DNA of 23,005 nt, from IMG/VR virus record IMGVR_UViG_3300030419_000862, positions 1 through 23,005 of that record; one strand, given 5' to 3'. This stretch comes from a virus. A program made the translations under genes and the position numbers. Below are positions 6,966 through 15,812 of this stretch, one piece after another. The number at the start of each line of letters is the position of its first letter. Within the stretch, counting starts at the first letter, position 1. Below the pieces are notes generated by a model that was given only the letters and a program-made list of their open reading frames with translations, did no database searches and was not told where the DNA came from.

Positions 6966-9900
6966 TGACTCAACCTAATTACATACAGGATTTTTTAAGA
7001 AGAGCAAGACAACAAATTGACAGAGAAAACCCTGTCTTTCCTTCTACAAATGTGCCTATGGCTTTCCCTGTACCTCAAGTAATTAAAGACAGAAATATAC
7101 AATACCCAAGGCAATATCCAACAACTCCAAAAGACCCTACTATGTATCAACAGCCTCCGACACAAGCTGTAACAAGACAAGTTCCCTTACCTCCTTTTTC
7201 TGAGATAATAGGAAACATTCAAGCGCAAGACCCTAGCACGGGACTTATGAAATTCGGGTCGGGAGTAACTGAAGACAGTGCTGAAACAAAACGATTAAAA
7301 GCTCAGGCACAATCATTTGTGGGAGGAAATTTAGATGATTTAAAAGTTCAGTTAAACCTTCCTGTAAACTATGACAAATATAAATTAGATTTTGATTATG
7401 ACCCTAATAAGTTTACTCCTGATAGTGTGACTACTGCGGAAGTAAATGAAGTTACACAAAAAGCTTATGATGTAATTATGACTACAAACGAAAGAGTACA
7501 AGACTTGGTTGGTAAAGTAAATAACGCAAAAAAATTACCTATGGCTCAATTATCTAAAGGAGGATTTGTAGTTGCAGGACAAAACGATTTGTATAATTTA
7601 CAAACTACTTCTGAAAAAGATTTGGAATTATATGCAAACTCTATATTTTACGAAGAAAACGAAAAAGCAGGAAGACCTATAGACAGATTAACTATGTTAG
7701 GTAAAGCATTGTACGATCAGGAAAACATAAGCGACAAAGAAGATGTAGGAAGAATTGCAGAAAACATAAAGTATAATCAAAGTACGATAAACGCAGTATT
7801 AAACCCCGCTATATCTCCCGTTGATTGGTTTGATGTAAATTATTGGGACATGGCTTTATGGCCTGTTACAGAGTTTGCTGCGGCTAAAGTAATTGCAAAA
7901 ACATATGGGTCAGCAGTTAAACCCGCAATGGGGGCTGTTGCCAAAACAAATGCTTATCAGGCGTTAGCTACTCAAACAAGTAAAGTAATAGATGACATAA
8001 TACCTTCTGCAGTAAAATCTTCTGTGGCCGCGGTAATTAACAAAGCAAAAGGTTCAACACCACAAGAATTAAAGTTTGGAGGTAATCAGTTTAAATATTG
8101 GGCAGGAGGGCCACCCGCTTTTCTTGCAACAGAAGGAGCTGTAAAAACACAAACAGACAATCCTTGGTTAATTTATCCTGCCGCAGTAGCAGCGGGTATA
8201 GCAGCCCCTGCAGCAGCAACCCCTGCTATTGGTAAAGCAATAACCGCAGGCGGAAAAAAAGTTTATAAAACCGCGGGAGAAAAAGCATTTGACCAAATTT
8301 TTAAAACTAAAAAAATAGATGTAGATGTAGGGATAACTTCCTCGGTAACTGAAAAACAAGGATATACTCCGTTTTTTGACAAGAATAAAGAAATAACTTT
8401 AAAACAAATAAACAACGAACTTTTAAATGGTACTATAACAGAACAAAGAAATGCTCAGAAAAAAGCAGGAGAAATTTTAAAACCAACTGTTACAGACTTA
8501 CAAGAAAAAGTAACAGAGTTGGGATTAGATACTATAACCAAAGCACAAGCCAATATAGGAATGTATGGAAATTATGTAGAGCATTCAGTAGAACTAACTA
8601 TTCCAACAACTTTAAACAGATTAGATGAAGTGTTGTTTCTTGCTGCAGACAGAGGTAAGGCATATAACCAAGACTCTACATTGTTAATACTAGAAGGAAT
8701 AGACGCAGATTCTAATTTAATTAAAACCGCACAAAAATTATTTCCTAATGTGTTAGGAGAAACACCTTTTGTAAATTCTCCAATATTGAAATTAGAATTT
8801 CCTAAACCTCTTACAGGGCAAGAGTTTCAAGAAGTACAACAAGCACTTATAAACAACTCTCCCGTAACTTTAAATAAAATAACAGGAGAAGCGGGAGAAG
8901 CTATTATTAGTGGACTAAAGTTGTCTGCTGATAAGAAAGGTGTTACAATAGCTTTTGTAGATGAATTTCTACCTGAAGGAGTATTAGTAAATAAGGCTAA
9001 AGATGACTTTAAACAATTCGGAAGACAACTCATTGATGACCCCGCAACAGCAGGACTCTCAATCCTTGGAAGATTGGGTGCAAGAATTACGCCAACTAGC
9101 GGCGTTACGAGGGGTATTGGGCGAAGGGAATACGACAGCGTCAGCAATCGTTTTCTCAACACCTCGAGCGGTAAACGCTTCGTTGACTCGCTCCCTGCAA
9201 AAAGACAAAAACAACTCTTAGACGAATACGACATAGATTACAGTTGGTATGAAGCAAGACCTGTTTTTGCTGCTACGGGAGACGAACTTGAAAACGACCC
9301 TTTTGTAAAATTTGCTACAGCTTATGCTAAGGCGGCGTCAGACACTCCTTTACCTAAAGATACAAACACCATACCTTCTGATAATAATCCAAGTATACAA
9401 TGGATTAAAAACGCGTCTATAACAACTCCTCCTATAAAAGCAGGAGAACCTAGAGGAAACACATTTAGTAGAAATTATACACATCTCATGCAACAATTAT
9501 GGGACAACACTTTTCTTTTGAGAAGAATAGCGGGTAAATACGGAGATAAACAATACGGAGAACTTGAAGATATGTTAAGTTCTAACAACGGTGTTTCTGC
9601 TGCTGTACAACAACGATTTGACAATATATATAAAGAACTAAATGAAGTGTTACCTGATGTTGATGTAAGTGATTTAGACTTACTAACAAGAATGGAACTA
9701 ACATTAAACTTGGCTTTTCAATGGACTAGAATAAATCCAAAAACAATGAAACCTCAAGGTAACATGAAAAAATTACCTATTCCAATAGATGAGATCTTAG
9801 GAATAGAACCACAAGCTGTAACTATGGCAAATGTAAATTCGGTTATAGAAGAAGTTAGAAACGAACTTCAAAAAAAATACGGGCCTACTGCTTACAAAAA

Positions 9901-12900
9901 ATTAAAACAACAAGTAAAAATTATCAACAATGTTTACAGAGAAGAAAGACGAAGACTGTATAACGAAGGGTTTTTAACTAAAGAACAATTTGAAGGACTA
10001 CAAAGAAACTACCCTGACTATGTTCCAACTAAATTTGTTAATCAAATGGCAGGAGAAGGGAATGTAAGTGGAGATTGGGGAGACATGGGAGCTTACAATA
10101 TCGTAAGACAATTTAGTGAATTTGGAGACAAAAACAACACTCTTCCATTATTAGAAACATTGTTAGTTCAACTTAAAACAAACGAACACAGAATGAGACA
10201 AAACAAACTTGTTAAATTTACAATGACTTTGTTAAGCAGTAATGAATACAAAGAATTGTTTAAAAGAACAAGAGCATTTCAAATAGGTAAACTAGGAATA
10301 GGTCGGGGAAGAGCAGGTCTTGACGAAGATATTATTACTGTAGAAAAAATAAACAGAAGCACTTATAACAGACTAGTAAAAAACAAAGAAGCTGTTGCTT
10401 TTTATGACAAAGGTAAACCACAATATTATAGAGTATCAAAAGAACTTTATAACGAGTTGGTAGGATTCAGAGAAGAATTAGCACAAGTTAGGGAAAGATT
10501 ACCTGCGTGGGTAAACGGGCCTAACACCATGTTTAAACTTGCTCATACAAGTTCTTTAGAATTTGCTGTAAAAAACTTATTTCTTGACCAAACCACGGCA
10601 ACAATGATGGCGTCTAAAGGAACTATTCCTAACTCAGCTAAGATAGCATTTAGAGACGCGGCTGCAAAGTTAGGAAAAAAAGATTTAATGAACGACTCTT
10701 TAGAACAAATATATTTGGCTAGTGGTGCTAGTCAAAAAAGATACAGCGGAGACTTTGGAGATCAGGCGTTTTTAAACACGGCTACAGAAAACGGATATCT
10801 AAAAGAAGTAGGCGGTGGGGCGTTTGGAGATTTTAAGTTGTCAAAAAAACACATGGAAAAATCTAAAAAAGCAGGAGCCACTTTTATAGACTTTGATAAA
10901 AATGGAAATATGATTAGTGTAGACAGTCCTACTATGGATAATGTAAAAGAAAGATTGTTTTCTGATTTATATGACAAATACGGAATAGACAAAACTACAA
11001 AAAAAGAATTACTTAAAACTCTTTCAGGAGCCAAGTTGTTTTCTAAAGCGTTGAGTAAATATATGTCTGTTTCAGAATACACAGAACAACTTACTAGAAG
11101 AGCTGTATTTGTAGCAGAGTTAAAAAAACAAAACCCGTATACATACAAAAGATTAGAAAAAGCAATTAAGGCAGTTAAATTACACTTGCCTGACGGAGAC
11201 CCTGCTAAAATGACTGTTGACCACAAAAAGAAATTAGCGGCAGCAAGAAAAGGATTGGCAAATGTTATCCATGAATTTTCACAAAGTGCAGCAGCAGCAA
11301 AAGCTGCTACTAGGTCTGTTCAGGCAACCATTGACTTTGCTCGCGGAGGACAAGCTATTAAAAAATTAAATTATTGGATTCCATTTCTTAATGCAGCGGC
11401 AGAAGGTACTAAGATACCTGTAAGAGCTATGTTTACACAAAGATCGGGTAAAACTGCAGCTGCAGCTAAAGCGGCCATACTAGCAGGAGGAGTTAGTGGT
11501 TTAACATGGTACAACTCTACATTTAAAGAATATTGGGATGTTGACCCTGTAGACAGACATACATCTTTAATACTTATGTTACCCTCAACAGAAAAGAAAC
11601 AACCTTTGGAAAAAGACGAGAATGGCGATTTTAGAATGAAACCTAGATATCTTAAGTTACTTCCAAGGTTAAGAGAGTGGGCTATAATTCATGGAAGTAT
11701 GATTAAATTAACAGAAGAATTAGTACGAAGTGACGAAGTTACAGAAGGACAACCTTGGTCAGACTTTTTCTTCAATGATGTTATTCCTGAAACAAGTCCT
11801 ATTGCAATAACAGGAAGGAATTTTTCAGCACTTGGAGCAATAAGTGGTGTAATTCCACCAATATTTCAAACTGCTACAGAACTTATGATGAATAAAAGTT
11901 TTTATTTTAATAAACAAATATATGATACTACTTTACCAAAAGATGACAGGTTCGGGTACAGTACAGGAACAAACCCCACATACAGATTGCTTGCAGAAAA
12001 ACTTAACATTCCTGATATTGGGGGAAGAGAAATAGGGTCTGCTGATGTACTTAGACACGGGATTAGAACATTCACAGGAAACTTGGGAGAAGAAATCGTA
12101 TTAAGTACAAGTGATTGGATTATTGAAAATTACTTTTTAGAATATCTTTTAGACCCTGAAGTAATTGAACCTTACAAAATGATTATTGGAATGTCAGACG
12201 AAGTAGCTCAACAGAAAGCATTGTCAGAACTTGACCCTATTATTAGACAAAAAGTTTTAATAGAATTAAAAAGAAGAAAAACTAAAGTTCCTGTGTTTAA
12301 TAAATTAACTCAAACTTTTTACGGAGAAGACAACGCGTACGGAGCTGAACGAGAAATATTCCCTTCAGTACAAAGAGACCTTGGAATTAACATAGGTAAA
12401 GCAGACGAACTTGACGAGAAAATGCAAATCCATGTAAACAAAGTACAAATAGATCTTTATGAAATTTCAGAACAATATGAAAAAAATCAAATAACCCCTG
12501 TTCAATGGAGAGAAGAAAGGTCTAAATTGTTTGCAGACTTTCAAACAATACAAGAAGGCGAATTGTTAAAACTTGAAGGGGCAGTAGTATTTCAAACTTT
12601 AACAGACGAACAACAAAAAGAATATTGGCAAAGAGTTAATGACGCTATGGCTTCAAGAGGTTATACAAATAAAAAAGAATATATTTACCAACAATATCAA
12701 TCAATAAAAATAAACTCAGAGCTGCAGGAAATAAATGAAGATTTAGCTTTTGAAGAATTTTTTGCAAAAAGAAAATCTTATTTGGATTCATTAACAGAAT
12801 CAGAATTAAAAGATTTTAAAGAAATGAGAGACGCTAGGTTAAATAAAGTAGAAAGAGAATGGATAAAAGAAAGTGAAGAAATACAAGTACTGTGGGATTG

Positions 12901-13522
12901 GACTTCAAGAAGTACTATTGAAAAAGCATTGGAAACAGGAAAGGAACTAGAATTTTCAACCAAAACATTAAAGTCAGAAAAAGATTTAAAAGAAATAAAA
13001 CTATCTGATGTTAAAAAACAATTAGCAATAAACCCTAAAATTAGAAAATCAAGAAGAGAAATATTTCAAGACTACTTACTTTATTTAAACCTTGAATCTA
13101 AATGGCAACAAGACTATCGAAACCCATTAGTAGAACAAGCAATAAAAGAGCAATACGAAAAACTAGGGTATGATTATGACGACAGACAAGAAACAGACGA
13201 CCTTGGCAGAACTGTATCTGTGTCACATAATGCTTGGATAGCAAGTATAAGGACTATGATTAATGAACGAAATGTGTACAAAACAGCTTTGAAATACAAC
13301 AATCCTAATATAGACAAGTATTACTCTAAGTGGTTTGGGTATTCCCCTTTGTCTTGGTCTACTGCGGTTAGAAACTTAAAAAATACTTCTTCAGGAAAGG
13401 ATGTAGAAAGAGCTGCTCCAAGCAGGGACAGAGAAATGCCTGTACACGATACAACACAAGAAATGTTAGAACAATATTATCCTAATGTTATACAACAAGG
13501 ATTAGAATTAGGTTTTAAGTAA
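6965..13522 (+). CDS. Giant virion-associated (large polyvalent-type) protein, 2185 aa
   Basis: The largest gene here, a single frame of 2185 codons. The N-terminus is proline-rich and probably extended. A hydrophobic Ala-rich segment lies at 401-426 (WLIYPAAVAAGIAAPAA). Residues about 985-1025 hold the YNEGFLTKEQFEGLQRNYPD pattern followed by YVPTKF, which I know from phage polyvalent proteins. DFARGGQAIKKLNYWIPFLN at 1457-1476 and the 300 residues after it look like the LPD38 domain of large polyvalent proteins. A second hydrophobic stretch lies near 1504-1516. From about 1830 the protein is charged and helical, with coiled-coil character. I see no lysozyme, protease or RNA polymerase motif. 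Such proteins are thought to be packaged and ejected with the DNA. No tape measure is visible, so this is the best candidate for the internal ejection protein (inference). Start overlaps the previous stop. Confidence 0.8.
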   Translation: MTQPNYIQDFLRRARQQIDRENPVFPSTNVPMAFPVPQVIKDRNIQYPRQYPTTPKDPTMYQQPPTQAVTRQVPLPPFSEIIGNIQAQDPSTGLMKFGSGVTEDSAETKRLKAQAQSFVGGNLDDLKVQLNLPVNYDKYKLDFDYDPNKFTPDSVTTAEVNEVTQKAYDVIMTTNERVQDLVGKVNNAKKLPMAQLSKGGFVVAGQNDLYNLQTTSEKDLELYANSIFYEENEKAGRPIDRLTMLGKALYDQENISDKEDVGRIAENIKYNQSTINAVLNPAISPVDWFDVNYWDMALWPVTEFAAAKVIAKTYGSAVKPAMGAVAKTNAYQALATQTSKVIDDIIPSAVKSSVAAVINKAKGSTPQELKFGGNQFKYWAGGPPAFLATEGAVKTQTDNPWLIYPAAVAAGIAAPAAATPAIGKAITAGGKKVYKTAGEKAFDQIFKTKKIDVDVGITSSVTEKQGYTPFFDKNKEITLKQINNELLNGTITEQRNAQKKAGEILKPTVTDLQEKVTELGLDTITKAQANIGMYGNYVEHSVELTIPTTLNRLDEVLFLAADRGKAYNQDSTLLILEGIDADSNLIKTAQKLFPNVLGETPFVNSPILKLEFPKPLTGQEFQEVQQALINNSPVTLNKITGEAGEAIISGLKLSADKKGVTIAFVDEFLPEGVLVNKAKDDFKQFGRQLIDDPATAGLSILGRLGARITPTSGVTRGIGRREYDSVSNRFLNTSSGKRFVDSLPAKRQKQLLDEYDIDYSWYEARPVFAATGDELENDPFVKFATAYAKAASDTPLPKDTNTIPSDNNPSIQWIKNASITTPPIKAGEPRGNTFSRNYTHLMQQLWDNTFLLRRIAGKYGDKQYGELEDMLSSNNGVSAAVQQRFDNIYKELNEVLPDVDVSDLDLLTRMELTLNLAFQWTRINPKTMKPQGNMKKLPIPIDEILGIEPQAVTMANVNSVIEEVRNELQKKYGPTAYKKLKQQVKIINNVYREERRRLYNEGFLTKEQFEGLQRNYPDYVPTKFVNQMAGEGNVSGDWGDMGAYNIVRQFSEFGDKNNTLPLLETLLVQLKTNEHRMRQNKLVKFTMTLLSSNEYKELFKRTRAFQIGKLGIGRGRAGLDEDIITVEKINRSTYNRLVKNKEAVAFYDKGKPQYYRVSKELYNELVGFREELAQVRERLPAWVNGPNTMFKLAHTSSLEFAVKNLFLDQTTATMMASKGTIPNSAKIAFRDAAAKLGKKDLMNDSLEQIYLASGASQKRYSGDFGDQAFLNTATENGYLKEVGGGAFGDFKLSKKHMEKSKKAGATFIDFDKNGNMISVDSPTMDNVKERLFSDLYDKYGIDKTTKKELLKTLSGAKLFSKALSKYMSVSEYTEQLTRRAVFVAELKKQNPYTYKRLEKAIKAVKLHLPDGDPAKMTVDHKKKLAAARKGLANVIHEFSQSAAAAKAATRSVQATIDFARGGQAIKKLNYWIPFLNAAAEGTKIPVRAMFTQRSGKTAAAAKAAILAGGVSGLTWYNSTFKEYWDVDPVDRHTSLILMLPSTEKKQPLEKDENGDFRMKPRYLKLLPRLREWAIIHGSMIKLTEELVRSDEVTEGQPWSDFFFNDVIPETSPIAITGRNFSALGAISGVIPPIFQTATELMMNKSFYFNKQIYDTTLPKDDRFGYSTGTNPTYRLLAEKLNIPDIGGREIGSADVLRHGIRTFTGNLGEEIVLSTSDWIIENYFLEYLLDPEVIEPYKMIIGMSDEVAQQKALSELDPIIRQKVLIELKRRKTKVPVFNKLTQTFYGEDNAYGAEREIFPSVQRDLGINIGKADELDEKMQIHVNKVQIDLYEISEQYEKNQITPVQWREERSKLFADFQTIQEGELLKLEGAVVFQTLTDEQQKEYWQRVNDAMASRGYTNKKEYIYQQYQSIKINSELQEINEDLAFEEFFAKRKSYLDSLTESELKDFKEMRDARLNKVEREWIKESEEIQVLWDWTSRSTIEKALETGKELEFSTKTLKSEKDLKEIKLSDVKKQLAINPKIRKSRREIFQDYLLYLNLESKWQQDYRNPLVEQAIKEQYEKLGYDYDDRQETDDLGRTVSVSHNAWIASIRTMINERNVYKTALKYNNPNIDKYYSKWFGYSPLSWSTAVRNLKNTSSGKDVERAAPSRDREMPVHDTTQEMLEQYYPNVIQQGLELGFK
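9089..9199 (+). other. CpG-rich patch of atypical codon use inside the giant gene
   Basis: Thirty-seven codons (residues 709-745 of the giant protein) have about 56% GC and 13 CpG dinucleotides, while flanking DNA is AT-rich with very few CpGs. The arginine codons in the patch are AGG, CGA, CGT and CGC with no AGA, leucine is CTC, and serine is mostly AGC or TCG. The rest of the gene favours AGA, TTA and TCT/AGT. The reading frame is unbroken. The edges are sharp on both sides. Possible causes are recombination with a donor of different composition, or selection on the DNA or RNA itself. Confidence 0.7.
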
Positions 13523-13551
13523 TTGACATATAAGGGAAATAAATGTATTTT
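13523..13551 (+). promoter_or_regulatory. Candidate promoter for the scaffold-capsid genes
   Basis: A consensus -35 box TTGACA (13523-13528) begins right after the giant gene's stop. It is followed, 17 bp later, by TATTTT (13546-13551), a weak -10 box matching four of six positions, in an AT-rich stretch. A promoter here would raise expression of scaffold and capsid above the upstream genes. The small ORF starting at 13543 would not be carried by its transcript. Confidence 0.42.
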
Positions 13552-13602
13552 AATATAAATAAAGCGAGTTTAAACACACTAAAGGAGTGTAAAGAATGGT
13601 AA
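13543..13602 (+). CDS. Candidate 19-aa leader peptide overlapping the scaffold start
   Basis: AAGGG (13532-13536), six bases and an ATG at 13543 open a 19-codon frame encoding MYFNINKASLNTLKECKEW. It ends at a TAA that overlaps the scaffold gene's start (ATGGTAA). Site spacing is ideal and the overlap would couple its translation to the scaffold. The scaffold's own site AAAGGAG sits in a small hairpin ACACT/AGTGT (13576-13590) that a ribosome on the leader would melt. It may equally be chance; there is no independent evidence of translation. Confidence 0.3.
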   Translation: MYFNINKASLNTLKECKEW

Positions 13603-14456
13603 ATGAAAATGCTGAATCACAGGCAGAACAACCTCAGTCTCAACCACAACCACAACCTGAGATAACTGATACTACCCCTGAAGGACAAGATTTATTTAAT
13701 CCTGCCTTAAATTTTGTATCTCCTACAGAGGAGACTCAAAGTGAAAGTACTTCTGAACAAGGAGCGGAAAATGTGCAAGCCCCGCCTGCAGTACCGCAAC
13801 AAGAAACAGAAGAAACAGGTACACAATCTGTGCCAGCTACTGAAGGAGATCAACCTGCAGAACAGGTTGCTCCAACTGAAGAGACTGTAGTTCCACCACA
13901 AACAACATTAAAGACTCCACCTGAACAAGGAGGACTTGATAATAAAGTAAAGGAAATGGAACAACAACTCAGAGGGTTTGAAGCTGAAAAAGCTCAACAA
14001 CAATTTGTTCAGCAAAAACAACAAGTACAGGCACAGTACGAGCAACAGGGTTATGAGCCCGAAGTAGCTACATTATTAACTCAACAATGGGAAGCCAATG
14101 CTATTCAAATGCAACAAATGCAGCAAGCAGCACTTCGCAGAGAAAATCTTATGGCAGGAATGATGACAGAAGCGTTGTCTTTGTCTAAAGAATATAATGT
14201 AGACCCACAAGAGTTGCTGAAGTATACCGACCCTGCACAAATGCGAGAAGCTGCTGTTACTCAATCAAAGTTCAGTAAATTAGAAGAGGAGAACAAAAGG
14301 CTCAAAGAGCAATTAGCTCCTGCTCAGAAGTTTGATAACAATACAGCAAGCCCTACATCAGAAGATTCTGATGAGTATTGGCAGGAAAGATATATACAAG
14401 GAGATAATTCTCCAAAGGCACTAGCTGCAGGTCGAAGAGCTGCAGGTTTACAATAA
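13596..14456 (+). CDS. Putative capsid scaffolding protein, 286 aa
   Basis: The protein is acidic and low-complexity for its first 120 residues (runs of Q, P, E and T), then helical and coiled-coil (MEQQLRGFEAEKAQQQFVQQ onward, and KLEEENKRLKEQL near residue 230). It ends in a short basic tail (GRRAAGLQ) of the kind scaffolds use to bind coat protein. It lies immediately before the major capsid gene. No protease motif is visible. Scaffolds guide prohead assembly and are then lost. Start ATG 13596 follows AAAGGAG within a weak hairpin. The call rests on composition, size and position. Confidence 0.8.
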   Translation: MVNENAESQAEQPQSQPQPQPEITDTTPEGQDLFNPALNFVSPTEETQSESTSEQGAENVQAPPAVPQQETEETGTQSVPATEGDQPAEQVAPTEETVVPPQTTLKTPPEQGGLDNKVKEMEQQLRGFEAEKAQQQFVQQKQQVQAQYEQQGYEPEVATLLTQQWEANAIQMQQMQQAALRRENLMAGMMTEALSLSKEYNVDPQELLKYTDPAQMREAAVTQSKFSKLEEENKRLKEQLAPAQKFDNNTASPTSEDSDEYWQERYIQGDNSPKALAAGRRAAGLQ

Positions 14457-14458
14457 TC

Positions 14459-14472
14459 AGGTGGAAACACCT
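14459..14472 (+). promoter_or_regulatory. GNRA-capped hairpin between scaffold and capsid genes
   Basis: AGGTG-GAAA-CACCT is a perfect 5-bp stem with a GAAA tetraloop, just after the scaffold stop and before the capsid gene's GGAGG site. There is no T-run, so it is not a terminator. Such stems can protect the 3' side of a cleaved message or tune the relative expression of two adjacent genes. Confidence 0.4.
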
Positions 14473-14493
14473 ATTCAACGGTGGAGGAAATAA

Positions 14494-15363
14494 ATGGCTC
14501 AAACCGCTACAACAGGTAGTTTAGAGAACGCGAGCAGAACTATAATCGCGGCTGCTAGATATACCGAGGAGCATAATGCTCCCGCTATGGCTTTAATAGA
14601 GAAGTTCACACTTCCTAGAGGTTCAAAGCAAGTAACTGTGCCAAAAGTCTCACAAATGACCGTGTCTGACTTAACAGACGGACAGGACATTGTTGACGAA
14701 GAAGAGATAGGAATGACAACAGTCAGCCTTACTGCAAGTGAGGTAGGAGCTAAAGTTATTCTTACCGATAAACTTGTTCGTGAACAACAAAACAATGTGT
14801 TTACTATTATTGGTAAACAACTTGGAGACGCAATGGCAAGAAAAAAAGATACTGATGTTCACTCATTATATAGTTCATTAAATGGTGGCACTACACTTGG
14901 TGCAGCAGCAGCTACAGCAAGTCTAGCTAACATTGCAGGTGCAATAGCATACGCAAAAGCCAACAAGTTTGGAACAGAAATATATATTCTGCAACACCCA
15001 AATACTGTTTTTGATATTGCTAACACAGCAGTAACAGCTTCTTCAACTTACCCTGTACCGCATGGTTGGTCTGAAGATTTACTAGGGAATTTCTTTAGCG
15101 GTCTAAGACCTCTTAATGGAGTTCCAATTTTTGAAGACGGAAACTTATCAGTTGACTCAAATGATGACGCTGTTGGCGTTATTGCTGACAAATCAGCTTT
15201 AGCTGTACTACAGTCTGTTGACAGTAGAACAGAGAGGCAGCGGGATGCTTCAATGCGTGCGACTGAGGTGGTTATTACTGCGGATTACGGAGTTGCAGAG
15301 CTTGATGATTCAAGAGGTGCTCCTTTGACTTTTGACGCTTCCGCTCCTTCAACTAGTGCGTAA
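14494..15363 (+). CDS. Major capsid protein (HK97-type fold), 289 aa
   Basis: The main shell protein. It follows the scaffold gene and has the size and pattern of small HK97-fold coat proteins. An N-terminal helical segment (SLENASRTIIAAARYTEEHN) is followed by a beta stretch (KQVTVPKVSQMTVSDLTDGQ) that may form the extended loop. Then come the long spine-like helix (NVFTIIGKQLGDAMARKKDT), an Ala-rich peripheral domain and a final beta strand ATEVVITADYGVAELDD. No separate cleaved prodomain is evident. GGTGGAGGAAATAAATG gives a strong ribosome binding site. Identification is by position and general architecture. Confidence 0.85.
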   Translation: MAQTATTGSLENASRTIIAAARYTEEHNAPAMALIEKFTLPRGSKQVTVPKVSQMTVSDLTDGQDIVDEEEIGMTTVSLTASEVGAKVILTDKLVREQQNNVFTIIGKQLGDAMARKKDTDVHSLYSSLNGGTTLGAAAATASLANIAGAIAYAKANKFGTEIYILQHPNTVFDIANTAVTASSTYPVPHGWSEDLLGNFFSGLRPLNGVPIFEDGNLSVDSNDDAVGVIADKSALAVLQSVDSRTERQRDASMRATEVVITADYGVAELDDSRGAPLTFDASAPSTSA

Positions 15364-15392
15364 TTAAAAATTAAATAATAAATGGAGGCTTT

Positions 15393-15803
15393 ATGGGTAC
15401 AGGCATGCCGTCTGCACAGCGTAGAGAGTTGTTAGAAAGTTTAAATCAGTCTAACAGGGAGTTAGGTATGAACAAAGATTATGATTGGCAATTATTAGAA
15501 AGTTGGCAAGACAAAGTTACTTTATATCAACACCTCCCTTCTTATACGGTAGAAGGAAAGGTTTGGAAACCCTGCGGGACAAAACACCTTAATCAGGTAG
15601 GAGACCCGCAAAACCTAGCAAGGAAAGCTAAAGCTCCGTTAGCGTGGTTAATAACGCCATGGGACGGAGTTTGCAAAATGGAATTGCAAGGGAATGAGTG
15701 TGCTTGTAAAAAAGCAGGCTTTAATGAAGATAAAGACAAAGTTACTCAGGAGAAAACTGAAGTTAAGGTGGAAACATCTAAACAAAAAGTTACTCCTGAA
15801 TAA
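15393..15803 (+). CDS. Hypothetical protein, 136 aa
   Basis: Family not recognised. The N-terminal half is helical and polar (AQRRELLESLNQSNRELGMN). The middle contains KPCGTKHLNQVGDPQNLARK and WLITPWDGVC. The latter half carries two closely spaced cysteines (NECACKKAG) and a lysine/glutamate-rich tail. Four cysteines in all, which could bind a metal, although their spacing does not match a finger I know. The ATG follows GGAGG. It lies between major capsid and decoration genes, so a minor head protein is possible. Confidence 0.68.
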   Translation: MGTGMPSAQRRELLESLNQSNRELGMNKDYDWQLLESWQDKVTLYQHLPSYTVEGKVWKPCGTKHLNQVGDPQNLARKAKAPLAWLITPWDGVCKMELQGNECACKKAGFNEDKDKVTQEKTEVKVETSKQKVTPE

Positions 15804-15812
15804 CTTGTTTTA

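Noticed and set aside
9089-9199. Attachment site derived from a tRNA inside the CpG-rich patch
   Set aside because: No T-loop or anticodon-arm pattern is visible on either strand, and no integrase gene is present in the window.
8827-9234. 135-codon minus-strand ORF inside the giant gene
   Set aside because: It lies antisense to a clearly coding frame, has no convincing start context, and its openness is explained by the local composition.
6965-13522. Virion RNA polymerase like that of N4
   Set aside because: The size invited the idea, but I could not find T7-like polymerase motifs, and the LPD38-like region argues for a polyvalent protein.
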